Origin: Parvularcula sp038745625
GTDB taxonomy: Bacteria > Pseudomonadota > Alphaproteobacteria > Caulobacterales > Parvularculaceae
Direction: 5' to 3'
Length of the DNA stretch: 25,007 nt
Assembly (NCBI GenBank): GCA_038745625.1
Contig: JBCDLG010000047.1
Span: 1-25,007 of the forward strand
Part shown: positions 8,377-17,155 of the stretch, in pieces
Layout: each line of letters starts with the position of its first letter
How positions within the stretch are numbered: the stretch's first letter is position 1
The notes under the pieces: model-generated
The model's database searches: none
The model's input: only the letters and a program-made list of their open reading frames with translations
What the model was told of the DNA's origin: nothing
Program-made: the position numbers and the translations under genes

Positions 8377-10317
8377 ATGGCGTATGATGGCGAGCAACGA
8401 ACCGACGCGCAGGATACCGCCCGCTCGCAACCAACCGACCGGGATCTTTTCTGGCTGCAAGAGGCCGGGCGGCTCGATTGGGTCACCGCCCCAACCGTCG
8501 CATCGAATGTGTCGTGGGATGCCGAGGACTTCCACATCAAGTGGTTTGAGGACGGGGTGTTGAACGCGAGCTATCAATGCCTCGACCGTCATCTTGCAAC
8601 CCGGGGCGACGAGACGGCGCTGATCTGGGAGGGTGATGATCCATCGGTCAGCAAACAGATCACCTATCGCGAAGCCCATGAAGAGGTCTGCCGCATGGCC
8701 AATGCGCTCAAGGCCCGCGGCATCAAGAAAGGGGACCGGGTGGTTCTTTACATGCCGATGGTGCCGGAGGCAGCCTACGCGATGCTGGCCTGCGCTCGGA
8801 TAGGCGCCATCCATTCCGTCGTGTTCGGCGGATTTTCACCAGAAGCGCTCGCCAGCCGTATTGAGGACTGCGGCGCGGTGGCCGTGATCACCGCGGATGA
8901 AGGGCGCCGCGGCGGCAAAACGGTACCTCTGAAAGCCAATGTCGACGCCGCCCTCGACCACACAGGGAATGTGCACACGATGGTGGCGGACGGCTCGGTA
9001 CGTCTGGTCCTGACGGTCAGGGTCACCGGCGGCGCCGTTGATATGCATGCCGGTCGCGACCATTTCTGGGATGACGTGCGCGACGACGTGGCGCCCTTCT
9101 GTGAACCTGAGCCGATGAACGCCGAGGATCCGCTATTTATTCTCTATACATCAGGGTCGACCGGTAAGCCAAAGGGCGTGGTCCACACCACGGGCGGCTA
9201 CATGGTCTATGCCAGCTTCACCCATGAGAAGGTCTTCGACCTTCAGGACAAAGATATCTTCTGGTGCACGGCCGATATTGGCTGGATCACAGGACACAGC
9301 TATATCGTCTACGGACCACTCGCCAACGGCGCGACGCAAGTGATGTTCGAGGGCGTGCCGAGCTATCCTGACGCTTCGCGCATTTGGCAGGTGGTCGAGA
9401 AGCATCAAGTCTCCATCCTCTACACTGCGCCGACGGCGATCCGTGCCCTGATGCGCGAAGGCGATGACTTCGTGACCAAGCATGATCGCTCCTCTTTACG
9501 CCTTCTGGGATCGGTCGGTGAACCGATCAATCCCGAGGCATGGCGCTGGTATCATGAGGTGGCAGGCGAAAGCCGCTGCCCCATCGTGGACACTTGGTGG
9601 CAGACGGAAACCGGCGGATGTCTCATCTCACCACTACCCTCTGATCCCATGAGCAAGCCCGGTGCTGCCACCAAGCCCCTTCCTGGGATCTGTCCGGCGC
9701 TGGTCGACAATGATGGCCATGTCCTTGACGGCGCGATCGAGGGCAATCTCATCCTCACCGAAAGCTGGCCAGGCCAGGCACGGACTGTGTGGGGTGACCA
9801 TGAGCGGTTCATCACGACCTACTTCACGACCTATCCGGGACGATACTTCACCGGCGACGGCGCACGGCGCGACGAGGACGGTGACTACTGGATCACGGGC
9901 CGGGTCGATGACGTCTTGAATGTCAGTGGACACCGCATGGGGACGGCGGAAATCGAAAGCGCACTCGTCGCCCATGATGCGGTCGCCGAGGCAGCCGTGG
10001 TCGGCTACCCCCACGATATTAAGGGCCAGGGCATCCACTGCTATGTCATCCTGAAGCAAGGTGAGACGCCCACCGACGATCTGGCCAAGACCCTCAAAGC
10101 CCATGTGCGGGCGGAGATCGGGCCCGTGGCCACGCCTGACCGGGTGCAACTCTCCCCCGGCCTTCCCAAGACCCGGTCAGGCAAAATCATGCGCCGGATC
10201 CTCCGCAAGATTGCGGAGGGCCATCCTGACCAGTTGGGTGACACCTCAACGCTGGCAGATCCATCCGTTGTGGATAGCCTGATTGAAGCCGCTAGAGGTT
10301 ACGCGGTAGGCACCTGA
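8377..10317 (+). CDS. acs: Acetyl-CoA synthetase (AMP-forming)
   Basis: Cytoplasmic ligase that activates acetate to acetyl-AMP and then acetyl-CoA. The 646 residues are close to the usual 650. The ATP/AMP-binding loop YTSGSTGKPKGV is at 257-268. GWITGHSYIVYGPL, the acyl-pocket and adenylation block WWQTETGG at 407-414, GDGARRDEDGDYWITGRVDDVLNVSGHR, and the C-terminal PKTRSGKIMRRILRKIA are all intact. Lys603 in the last motif is the catalytic lysine that is acetylated to switch the enzyme off in other bacteria. The gene is followed after 3 bp by a LuxR-type response regulator, suggesting an operon in which acs is made with its own regulator. A DcaP-like porin gene is divergent. Nearby symporter and kinase genes make this an acetate scavenging locus. 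Confidence 0.96.
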   Translation: MAYDGEQRTDAQDTARSQPTDRDLFWLQEAGRLDWVTAPTVASNVSWDAEDFHIKWFEDGVLNASYQCLDRHLATRGDETALIWEGDDPSVSKQITYREAHEEVCRMANALKARGIKKGDRVVLYMPMVPEAAYAMLACARIGAIHSVVFGGFSPEALASRIEDCGAVAVITADEGRRGGKTVPLKANVDAALDHTGNVHTMVADGSVRLVLTVRVTGGAVDMHAGRDHFWDDVRDDVAPFCEPEPMNAEDPLFILYTSGSTGKPKGVVHTTGGYMVYASFTHEKVFDLQDKDIFWCTADIGWITGHSYIVYGPLANGATQVMFEGVPSYPDASRIWQVVEKHQVSILYTAPTAIRALMREGDDFVTKHDRSSLRLLGSVGEPINPEAWRWYHEVAGESRCPIVDTWWQTETGGCLISPLPSDPMSKPGAATKPLPGICPALVDNDGHVLDGAIEGNLILTESWPGQARTVWGDHERFITTYFTTYPGRYFTGDGARRDEDGDYWITGRVDDVLNVSGHRMGTAEIESALVAHDAVAEAAVVGYPHDIKGQGIHCYVILKQGETPTDDLAKTLKAHVRAEIGPVATPDRVQLSPGLPKTRSGKIMRRILRKIAEGHPDQLGDTSTLADPSVVDSLIEAARGYAVGT

Positions 10318-10320
10318 TCT

Positions 10321-10950
10321 ATGGTGTCTCCCCTTCTCGTTGCCGACGATCACCCCTTGTTCCGCGCCGCTTTGGTGAAAGCCATTAGCGACGCCGCGCC
10401 GGGACGCGAGGTGATCGAACGCGAGACCCTCGGCGATGCGCTCGATGTGCTCGCGGCGCAGCCCGTTGGGCTTCTGTCCCTTGATCTGCATATGCCCGAT
10501 AGCGAAGGGCTGGCGGGGCTGCTCCAAGTCCGCTCGCTTTATCCGGCTGTGCCCGTGGTCGTCGTGTCCGGCGATACCGCCCCTGGTCTTGCAGGACGGG
10601 CAGCGTCCTTGGGCGCGTCAGGTTTTGTACCCAAATCCTCCGACCTGCCGGTCATTCGCGAGGCTATGGAGACAGTGCTCGAGGGCGACACATGGCTGCC
10701 GGAGCATGTCGAAGAAAGCAGCGACGATACTGCGCTGAAATCGCTCACGCCCGCGCAGCTTAAAGTGCTGCTCTTCGTCCGCGACGGCCTTCTCAACAAG
10801 CAGATCGCCTATGAGATGCAAATCTCAGAAGCCACCGTGAAGGCGCATATGACGGCGGTTATGCAGAAGCTCTCCGTCCAAACACGGACGCAGGCGGCCA
10901 TGTTGGCGCAAAGGCTCAATGTAACGCCGACTGAGCATTCAGCAGACTGA
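10321..10950 (+). CDS. crbR: LuxR/NarL-family response regulator, CrbR-like
   Basis: A 209-residue two-component regulator. The receiver domain (about 4-120) has the acidic pair Asp9-Asp10, the phosphoacceptor Asp55 in SLDLHMPD, Ser83 and Lys105. A LuxR-type helix-turn-helix occupies about 141-200 (SLTPAQLKVLLFVRDG, NKQIAYEM, SEATVKAHMTAVMQKL). In Vibrio and Pseudomonas, CrbR of this architecture is paired with an SLC5-fused kinase and activates acs. Here it sits 3 bp after acs, and its last 35 bp overlap the end of just such a kinase gene on the opposite strand. The ribosome site is weak, so translation may be coupled to acs. The symbol is assigned from architecture plus this context, not from a sequence search. 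Confidence 0.85.
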   Translation: MVSPLLVADDHPLFRAALVKAISDAAPGREVIERETLGDALDVLAAQPVGLLSLDLHMPDSEGLAGLLQVRSLYPAVPVVVVSGDTAPGLAGRAASLGASGFVPKSSDLPVIREAMETVLEGDTWLPEHVEESSDDTALKSLTPAQLKVLLFVRDGLLNKQIAYEMQISEATVKAHMTAVMQKLSVQTRTQAAMLAQRLNVTPTEHSAD

Positions 10951-13900
10951 CGCTCAGCGCTCGCAGCGCTGCCGGCTCAACCGGCTTGGCCAGGATGTTG
11001 ACCCCTTTTGCCGCCACCAGTGCGTCGACCTCAGGTGAGCGGCTTGCCGTGATCACGATCGCAGGGCAGTCCGCCCCTTTCTCATCGCGCATGAAATCAA
11101 GCACGTCGAGACCGGTGGCGCCGTCGTCGAGCTGGTAATCAAGAATAAGAAGATCAGGCAAAGCCGTACCATTGGCATAGTCTTTCTTGATACTGCTCAT
11201 ATTGGCATAAACATCTGTATGCGCCCCCCATCGCTCAAATCGCATCTTGAGCGCTTCTAAGACAGCCGGGTCATTGTCGACACAAACGATGTTCGCGCCA
11301 GCGAGAGAGGAGGCCGCCTTGGGCAAGGTCGCCATGACCGTGGTCTGCTCGTCAGCGCGCGCCGCCAGGAGACGGAAAACTGTCCCTCGCTGAGGGATCG
11401 AGGACACAGCGATCTCATGCGCCATCAGCTCAGCAACGCGTTTGACCGTCGCGAGCCCAAGGCCGACTCCATCGACATCGGAATCACGCCGAAGACGCGT
11501 AAACTCTTCAAATATCGTTGGTAATTCGTCGCTATCGATACCTCGCCCAGTGTCGATCACCTCGACGGACACCTGCGTGCCGCGCCGCCGCGCGCCCAAA
11601 ACGATCCCGCCTTTATCCGTATAACGAACAGCATTGCTGACGAGATTTTGAAGAGCGGAGCGCAAAAGACCGGGGTCAGTCGTGATGCACAACGAGGTCT
11701 CCACCACCGATAAGGAGAGTCCCTTCTCCTCTGCACTGGGACGAAATTCATCGGCAATGCTCTGAAGAAAAGGCCTGAGCCGCAGCGTCTTCATCTTGGG
11801 ATCAACCCCGCCGGCCTCAAGGCGGGAGAGATTGAGGAGAGAACGCAGCAAGGTATCGGCAGAAACAATCGCCGCACCGATCTTTCGGGCCGTCTCGGCC
11901 TGGGCGCTCGATGGTCTGAGATCGTCTTCGAGACTCGATGCAAAGAGGCGCGCCGCGTTTAGCGGCTGCAAGACGTCATGACTTGCCGCGGCGAGAAAGC
12001 GCGTTTTTGACTGGTTCGCCGCGATCGCCTCGCGCCTGGCGAGATCGATCTCGTGGTTGGCGTGTTGCAACTCGCTGGTCCGTTGATCGACGCGGCGTTC
12101 GAGGGTGCGGTTGGCCTCCTCAAGTGCCGCCTGGGCCGCACGCCTCTTGGAGATATCCTGGTAGAAGCCAAAAAACCCAACCACCCGTCCGTCGGATCCC
12201 AGCTGCGGCACGTAGGTCACCTGCCAGGTAACAGCCCCGCCAATATCGTCCGGACTGAGGACAAACCGGCCGCTCTCACCACGCAAGACGGACCGGATGG
12301 CTGGCTCGCGACAGGCATAGAGAGGGCCAAAAAGCTCCGGCAACGTTGCACCCGCGACGTCCTCACCGGGGCGGCCGACCATGGCCGCGTAGGATTTGTT
12401 ATGAAAACGAATGCGCTCTTGATGGTCGCTATAGGCAATCGGGAACGGAACGTTATCCGTGTAGAACCTGGTCGCCTGCTCACTGGCTTTGAGCGCCGCC
12501 TGCGCTTCACGATACTCTGTGACATCCGAAAACGACGTGACATAGCCGCCGCCCGGTACGGGCCGACCCTGAAGGCGCACCACGCGACCATCACGCAGAC
12601 GGGTCTCATAATTGTGCGGACGCCCACCAAGAAGGCGTGCCCGCCGCCGGACGATCTGATCCGGCGTGAGGTGGGGCAAGTTGTGGCGGAAAAGCTCCTC
12701 GACCGGAAGGCCGACGCTCAAGAGGTCATCTGGATAGCCAAAAAGCTCTGCATACGCTTTGTTCCAGGCGACCAACCTCCCCTCAGCATCGATCACGGAG
12801 ACACCTTCAGCGAGGTTTTCGAGCGTGGTCGAGAGAAGCTCTTGGCCGAAGCGCAGCTCCCGCGTGGCATCGCCCATCAGGATCATCACATCGCCCGCCT
12901 CGATCCGCCCATTCGACAGCAGCCGAGAGAGGAGAATGTTGGCCGAGGCGTTCCCCAAGACCCGGCTCAGCTTCGTCTCCGCGGCCGCCACCAGTCTTGG
13001 CGGTGCCATATCGCGATCTTTAAGCGGAGAAAAAGTAGCAAGCATCTGATCGGTGTCAGCCTCACCCAAAATCTGGACGAGAAGCGCTTTGAGATCGGCA
13101 AGCCGGACAGAGCCGCCATTGGGTAGGCTCGGTGACATCGCCGCGAACCGCGCTGCTTCCTCCCTCGCCCTCAGACTGATCGGTGTTAGGAGTGATACCG
13201 ATATCAAAACGCCGATATTGATCACCAGGGCGAGCACGGCCCCGCGCGTAAAATCATCCGACAACGCTGGCAGCAGCGCCTGGGAAAGCGGCGACCAGTC
13301 AAGGAGCTGCCCTTCGAAAAAAGCCGGAGACAATACAAGCAGCAGCCAAGAGATCCCGCCCGCGACAAGGCCCGCCTCGGCGCCGCGCTCGCTCGCGCGG
13401 GGGAAGTAAAGTGCCGCCAACAAGAGCGGCGCGAACTGCGCAGCCCCGGCAAAGGACACCACACCGAGCTCAGCAAGGCTGGCGCTCACCGGTACCATCA
13501 GTGCAAAGACTGACGACAGCAGCAGCAAAACCGCGAGGGTAAGGCGGCGCAAAAGAAGAACCTGGGACAGCGCTCGCTCACCATCGGTTTTCACCAAAAG
13601 CGGCAGGACGAGATCGCTCGCGACCATGGTGCTGAGTGCGATACCGGCGACAATGATCATACCAGCCGCCGCCGCGAACCCGCCGGTAAAGGCAAAGAGC
13701 TCCAGAGCCCAGAGCCCCATGCTCTCCGGCAAACTCAGCACAAAGAGATCAGGTGAGGCCGATGGCGTTGCTAGACGCCCGGCCGCGGATACGGGGAGAA
13801 CGAGGATTGCAAAGATGGCGAGATAGGCCGCAACCCACGGGCTCGCTCTTTCCATTTGGCTTGCCGAGCGCGCTTCCACGACCATGACATGAAACTGCCG

Positions 13901-14638
13901 CGGCAAGCAGAAAATGGCGAAGCCGGACAAAATCGTCAGGACAATGAACCGGTCAGCAGACGACCCACCAAAGCTTGGCTCGACAGAGATGAGCGCTGGC
14001 CGCTCTCCAGAAACCACCGCCATAGCTAGGATCGCCACGGCGGCAAAAGCGACGAGTTTAAAAACACTGTCAAAAGCGATCGCGCCCACAAGGCCAGGAT
14101 TGGCCTCCGCCATGTCTTTGGTCCGTAGGCCAAAGAAAATCCCAAACCCGCCAAGAACAGCGGCAACCGTTAGCACAAGCGCAGCGGGTCTCGTGGTCGC
14201 GCTGCCCGTCACCTCAGCAAAGGTGGACGCCACCGCGATCAACTGAAGCGCAATGTAAGGGATACTGACGATAACGGCGGTGAGCGTCACAAGGGCGGCG
14301 AGCCGACCTGATCGTCCGAACCGTCGCGACAGAAGATCCGGGAGCGACGTGGCGCCGTGGGCCTTACCGAGAGCCACCGTCTTGCGGATCAGCCCTCGAC
14401 CAAAGAGGAAGACGAGGATTGGGCCAAGATAGATCGGCAAGTAATCCCATCCTGAACGAAAGGCCGTTCCGACCGCGCCATAAAAGGTCCAAGACGTGCA
14501 ATAGATGCCGATGGAGAGCGCCGCCACGATGCCCTCCTCCCCGCGACTTGGCGCGGTTCTTCGCTGTGACCACCATCCAACAGCGAACAAAGCCGCTGCG
14601 TAGAGTCCAAGCGCTGCGCCCACAGTCCACGGCGACAA
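10916..14638 (-). CDS. crbS: SLC5-fused hybrid sensor histidine kinase, CrbS-like
   Basis: A 1240-residue membrane sensor. Residues 1-495 are a multi-spanning sodium:solute symporter-like domain. Next come a linker (about 500-595), a PAS domain (about 600-710, LLSTTLENLAEGVSVIDAEG), a second PAS (about 720-830) and a coiled coil (about 835-875). HisKA follows with phosphoacceptor His887 in AAASHDVLQPLN, then an HATPase domain (NLVSNAVRYTD, DTGRGID, GVGLGLATVKR; about 985-1095) and a C-terminal receiver (about 1114-1230, Asp1167 in LLILDYQLDDG). This order matches CrbS kinases, which control acs through CrbR. The transporter-like part may sense or move acetate or a related solute. The start is TTG, chosen because GGGAG lies 7 nt upstream. 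The gene converges on and overlaps crbR and lies downstream of the symporter operon on the same strand. Confidence 0.88.
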   Translation of the reverse strand: MSPWTVGAALGLYAAALFAVGWWSQRRTAPSRGEEGIVAALSIGIYCTSWTFYGAVGTAFRSGWDYLPIYLGPILVFLFGRGLIRKTVALGKAHGATSLPDLLSRRFGRSGRLAALVTLTAVIVSIPYIALQLIAVASTFAEVTGSATTRPAALVLTVAAVLGGFGIFFGLRTKDMAEANPGLVGAIAFDSVFKLVAFAAVAILAMAVVSGERPALISVEPSFGGSSADRFIVLTILSGFAIFCLPRQFHVMVVEARSASQMERASPWVAAYLAIFAILVLPVSAAGRLATPSASPDLFVLSLPESMGLWALELFAFTGGFAAAAGMIIVAGIALSTMVASDLVLPLLVKTDGERALSQVLLLRRLTLAVLLLLSSVFALMVPVSASLAELGVVSFAGAAQFAPLLLAALYFPRASERGAEAGLVAGGISWLLLVLSPAFFEGQLLDWSPLSQALLPALSDDFTRGAVLALVINIGVLISVSLLTPISLRAREEAARFAAMSPSLPNGGSVRLADLKALLVQILGEADTDQMLATFSPLKDRDMAPPRLVAAAETKLSRVLGNASANILLSRLLSNGRIEAGDVMILMGDATRELRFGQELLSTTLENLAEGVSVIDAEGRLVAWNKAYAELFGYPDDLLSVGLPVEELFRHNLPHLTPDQIVRRRARLLGGRPHNYETRLRDGRVVRLQGRPVPGGGYVTSFSDVTEYREAQAALKASEQATRFYTDNVPFPIAYSDHQERIRFHNKSYAAMVGRPGEDVAGATLPELFGPLYACREPAIRSVLRGESGRFVLSPDDIGGAVTWQVTYVPQLGSDGRVVGFFGFYQDISKRRAAQAALEEANRTLERRVDQRTSELQHANHEIDLARREAIAANQSKTRFLAAASHDVLQPLNAARLFASSLEDDLRPSSAQAETARKIGAAIVSADTLLRSLLNLSRLEAGGVDPKMKTLRLRPFLQSIADEFRPSAEEKGLSLSVVETSLCITTDPGLLRSALQNLVSNAVRYTDKGGIVLGARRRGTQVSVEVIDTGRGIDSDELPTIFEEFTRLRRDSDVDGVGLGLATVKRVAELMAHEIAVSSIPQRGTVFRLLAARADEQTTVMATLPKAASSLAGANIVCVDNDPAVLEALKMRFERWGAHTDVYANMSSIKKDYANGTALPDLLILDYQLDDGATGLDVLDFMRDEKGADCPAIVITASRSPEVDALVAAKGVNILAKPVEPAALRALSVSLLNAQSALH

Positions 14639-14645
14639 GCGTTTT

Positions 14646-14650
14646 CTCCC
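14646..14650 (-). promoter_or_regulatory. Ribosome binding site supporting a TTG start for the kinase gene
   Basis: On the minus strand GGGAG lies 7 nt before TTG at 14638. No ATG or GTG in frame nearby has a comparable site, and the residues directly after the TTG begin the first membrane helix (WTVGAALGLYAAALFAVGWW). Confidence 0.6.
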
Positions 14651-14730
14651 TGCTTATTTATCGTTTTGGCGCAAAGAGTTCCATGGGCTGAAGGGCGACG
14701 CAAGACCCACGCTGAACAAAGCAAAGAAAA

Positions 14731-14747
14731 GGCGGCCATGGGCCGCC
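14731..14747 (-). terminator. Rho-independent terminator of the symporter operon
   Basis: Read on the minus strand, a GC-rich stem with 7-bp arms (GGCGGCC and GGCCGCC, 3-nt loop) begins 30 nt past the symporter stop codon. It is followed by the T-rich run TTTTCTTTGCTTTG. It separates the symporter operon from the kinase gene, which is on the same strand and needs its own promoter between here and 14638. Confidence 0.85.
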
Positions 14748-14776
14748 CTTTCCTTTTGGTCGCTTGGAAGCGAGAC

Positions 14777-16558
14777 CTAGTGTGCTTGCGCTGCACCCGC
14801 ACCCGCGGGAACGCGGATCCTCTCCACCATGTCGCGGACGGAGTCCGGCGTTTTTGCGGTGAAGGCTGCGACGCTGAAGGCGACGGCGAAGTTGATCACC
14901 ATGCCGATGGTTCCGATACCCTCAGGCGAGATACCGAGGAACCAGTGGTCTGCTGTGTTCGGAATGTCTCCAAACCAACCGAACTTGAAGGTCCCGATAT
15001 AGCTGATGGTGAAGAGGAGGCCCGCCACCATGCCGGCGATCGCGCCTTCTTTGTTCATCGACTTGGTGAAGATCCCCATCATGATCGCTGGGAAGAGCGA
15101 ACATGCAGCGAGACCAAAGGCCAGGGCCACCACCTGCGCCACAAAGCCAGGCGGGTTGATCCCGAAATAGCCAGCCACACAGATCGCCACCACCGCCGCA
15201 CAGCGAGCAGCCCACAGCTCCTGCTGGTCCGAGATCTGCGGCAGGTAGGTCTTCTTGAGAAGATCATGGCTCACGGCCGCGGAGATGACGAGGAGCAGAC
15301 CCGCTGCCGTCGAGAGAGCAGCCGCAATACCGCCAGCCGCCATCAACGCAATCACCCAACCGGGCAGATTGGCCATCTCAGGATTGACCAGCACGAAGGT
15401 ATCGCGGTCGACATAGACTTCGTTCGCGACATTGGGGTCACCGTTCGAGGTCAGACGGTGTCCGTCGGCTGCCCGTTCTCCCGTGAAGGACGGTTTGCCG
15501 CCAGCAAAGGCTGCTCCTGCCGAATACTGAAGAACACCATCACCGTTTTTATCTTCCCACGCATAGAGACCAATGTCCTCATAGCTTTTGAAGTAGGCAG
15601 GTGTCTCGGTGGCGTATTCGGTGTTGTTCGTCGTACCGAGGAAGTTGAGCCGAGCGAACGCGCCAACCGCAGGCGCAGTGGTGTAGAGGAGCGCGATGAA
15701 GACCAACGCATACCCGGCCGATTTCCTCGCGTCCGACACTTTCGGCACGGTGAAGAAACGAACGATCACGTGGGGCAAGCCAGCGGTGCCGACCATCAAG
15801 GCCATGGTGATGGCAAAGACGTCGATCATCGACTTCGAGCCAGCCGTGTACCGGTCAAAGCCAAGGGCAACGAGGCTTTCATCGAGGCGCTGCAACACCG
15901 TCTGGCCCGTCTCGCCGACCTCTCCGCCAAGTCCGAGCTGCGGAATAGGATTGCCGGTGACCAACATCGAAATGAAGATCGCGGGGACCATATAGGCGAA
16001 GATCAACACGCAATACTGCGCCACCTGGGTGTAGGTGATCCCCTTCATCCCGCCGAGCACAGCGTAGAAGAAGACAATCCCCATGCCGATGATCACGCCC
16101 ATCTCGATCGGAACATCAAGGAAGCGGGAAAAGACGACACCAACGCCGCGCATTTGACCCGCGACATAGGTGAAGCTGATGACGATCAGTGCAACGACCG
16201 CAACGACGCGGGCAGCCTTGGAATAGTACCGCTCACCGATGAAGTCAGGGACCGTGAACTGACCGAACTTGCGCAGGTAAGGCGCAAGGAGGAGCGCCAG
16301 CAGCACATAGCCCCCCGTCCAGCCCATCAGGTACACAGAGCCATCATAGCCAGCAAAGGCGATGATGCCCGCCATTGATATGAACGACGCCGCGGACATC
16401 CAATCCGCCGCCGTCGCCATGCCATTGGCGACCGGATGGACCCCGCCACCCGCGACATAGAACTCTTTGGTGGAGCCAGCCCGGCTCCAAATCGCGATCC
16501 CGATATAGAGGGCAAAGCTCATGCCCACGAAGAGATAGGTGAGAAGTTGCGTGCTCAT
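14777..16558 (-). CDS. Sodium:solute symporter large subunit, VC_2705 type (probable acetate symporter)
   Basis: Inner-membrane SSS-family transporter of 593 residues with about 13 hydrophobic spans. Typical features are STKEFYVAGGGVHPVANGMATAADWMSAASF (28-59), GTAGLPHVIVRFFTVP (257-272) and AAALSTAAGLLLVISAAVSHDLLK (412-435). Between spans, residues about 301-398 form a long polar loop containing DKNGDG (336-341), a calcium-loop-like segment. A loop of this size marks the VC_2705 subfamily rather than E. coli ActP, although the two are related. Its ATG overlaps the stop of the DUF4212 small-subunit gene as ATGA, so the two are co-translated. Position beside acs and the CrbS/CrbR-like genes makes acetate or another short carboxylate the likely substrate. 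A terminator follows at 14731-14747. The symbol is left blank because orthology to actP is not certain. Confidence 0.88.
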   Translation of the reverse strand: MSTQLLTYLFVGMSFALYIGIAIWSRAGSTKEFYVAGGGVHPVANGMATAADWMSAASFISMAGIIAFAGYDGSVYLMGWTGGYVLLALLLAPYLRKFGQFTVPDFIGERYYSKAARVVAVVALIVISFTYVAGQMRGVGVVFSRFLDVPIEMGVIIGMGIVFFYAVLGGMKGITYTQVAQYCVLIFAYMVPAIFISMLVTGNPIPQLGLGGEVGETGQTVLQRLDESLVALGFDRYTAGSKSMIDVFAITMALMVGTAGLPHVIVRFFTVPKVSDARKSAGYALVFIALLYTTAPAVGAFARLNFLGTTNNTEYATETPAYFKSYEDIGLYAWEDKNGDGVLQYSAGAAFAGGKPSFTGERAADGHRLTSNGDPNVANEVYVDRDTFVLVNPEMANLPGWVIALMAAGGIAAALSTAAGLLLVISAAVSHDLLKKTYLPQISDQQELWAARCAAVVAICVAGYFGINPPGFVAQVVALAFGLAACSLFPAIMMGIFTKSMNKEGAIAGMVAGLLFTISYIGTFKFGWFGDIPNTADHWFLGISPEGIGTIGMVINFAVAFSVAAFTAKTPDSVRDMVERIRVPAGAGAAQAH

Positions 16559-16872
16559 GACTCACCACCCTCTTCATCGTCATCAACTCCGTGGCGCTGC
16601 TCGATCTTGTGGATCGCATGCGCATAGTAGAAAATCAGTCCAATGAAGACGTAAATCGCGCCCTGCTGGGCAAACCAGAACCCGGCGGGCACGCCGAAGA
16701 TGGCGAGGCTATCGAGCGCATCGCGCAACAGAATGCCAAAGCCGAAGCTGACAACAAACCAGACGGCGAGAAGCCCGCCCAAAAGGCGAACATTCTCCCC
16801 CCAATATGAAACTTTGGGCGGGTCGTCGGCGTCGTCTTTGGCCGGTGAATGATTGATCATAGTGGTGCTCAC
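16555..16872 (-). CDS. DUF4212 protein, sodium:solute symporter small subunit
   Basis: A 105-residue membrane protein with two hydrophobic spans (about 30-50 and 64-84) and a charged C-terminus (HGVDDDEEGGES). The sequence YWGENVRLLGGLLAVWFVVSFGFGILL followed by FPxGFWFAQQGAIYVFIGLIFYYA matches the DUF4212/TIGR03647 pattern. That family occurs directly upstream of VC_2705-type symporters, mainly in marine and halotolerant bacteria, and is presumed to be their small subunit. It is not DUF485/YjcH, the partner of E. coli ActP. The start is GTG with GGGAG 8 nt upstream; an ATG four codons in lacks a ribosome site. It overlaps the symporter start by 4 bp. A candidate operator lies 74 bp upstream. 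Confidence 0.85.
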   Translation of the reverse strand: MSTTMINHSPAKDDADDPPKVSYWGENVRLLGGLLAVWFVVSFGFGILLRDALDSLAIFGVPAGFWFAQQGAIYVFIGLIFYYAHAIHKIEQRHGVDDDEEGGES

Positions 16873-16946
16873 GACGTTTTCTCCCGATTATCCGGACAGA
16901 AGGGTCCAATGGGGACGCTACGCGCGGGAGCAAGATGGCCGCCAGA

Positions 16947-16958
16947 CGACTTTGGTCG
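16947..16958. promoter_or_regulatory. Candidate operator matching the acs upstream palindrome
   Basis: On the minus strand this reads CGACCAAAGTCG, which agrees with the acs-upstream CGACCATGGTCG at 10 of 12 positions and shares TGG three bases further on. It lies 74 bp before the symporter operon start, a distance like that at acs (60 bp). It sits in a 283-bp gap (16873-17155) in which I see no gene. Binding by the CrbR-like regulator is inferred. Confidence 0.4.
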
Positions 16959-17155
16959 AAGGTCCCAGCCGAGCCTACGCACCGACATTGGCAATCAAAG
17001 GTTCCAAGAATACAGAGCATCTGCTGAACACCCAGCACAGAAGGTCAGCAGCCGGTCAATGGCCAATTTGTATCGCAGGACGCATAGCGAGAGCCGGCGA
17101 GCGCACCGCGCTCCCCGGGGATCCCACAACAGACGGATAACTGCAGGGCAGCCGA

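Noticed and set aside
12053..13126. A 357-residue open frame on the plus strand
   Set aside because: Entirely antisense to the PAS and linker part of the hybrid kinase, with no recognisable motif and no ribosome site.
14666..16378. A 570-residue open frame on the plus strand
   Set aside because: It lies antisense to the intact symporter gene, is highly charged and His/Arg-rich without domain features, and is a by-product of GC-rich codon bias.
16555..16872. YjcH (DUF485) as the identity of the small membrane protein before the symporter
   Set aside because: The FWFAQQGxIYVF block and overall pattern match DUF4212 small subunits instead.
17099..17113. GAGCGC-ACC-GCGCTC hairpin after the beta-barrel protein gene
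   Set aside because: A short 6-bp stem with no T tract on either strand; too weak to call a terminator.
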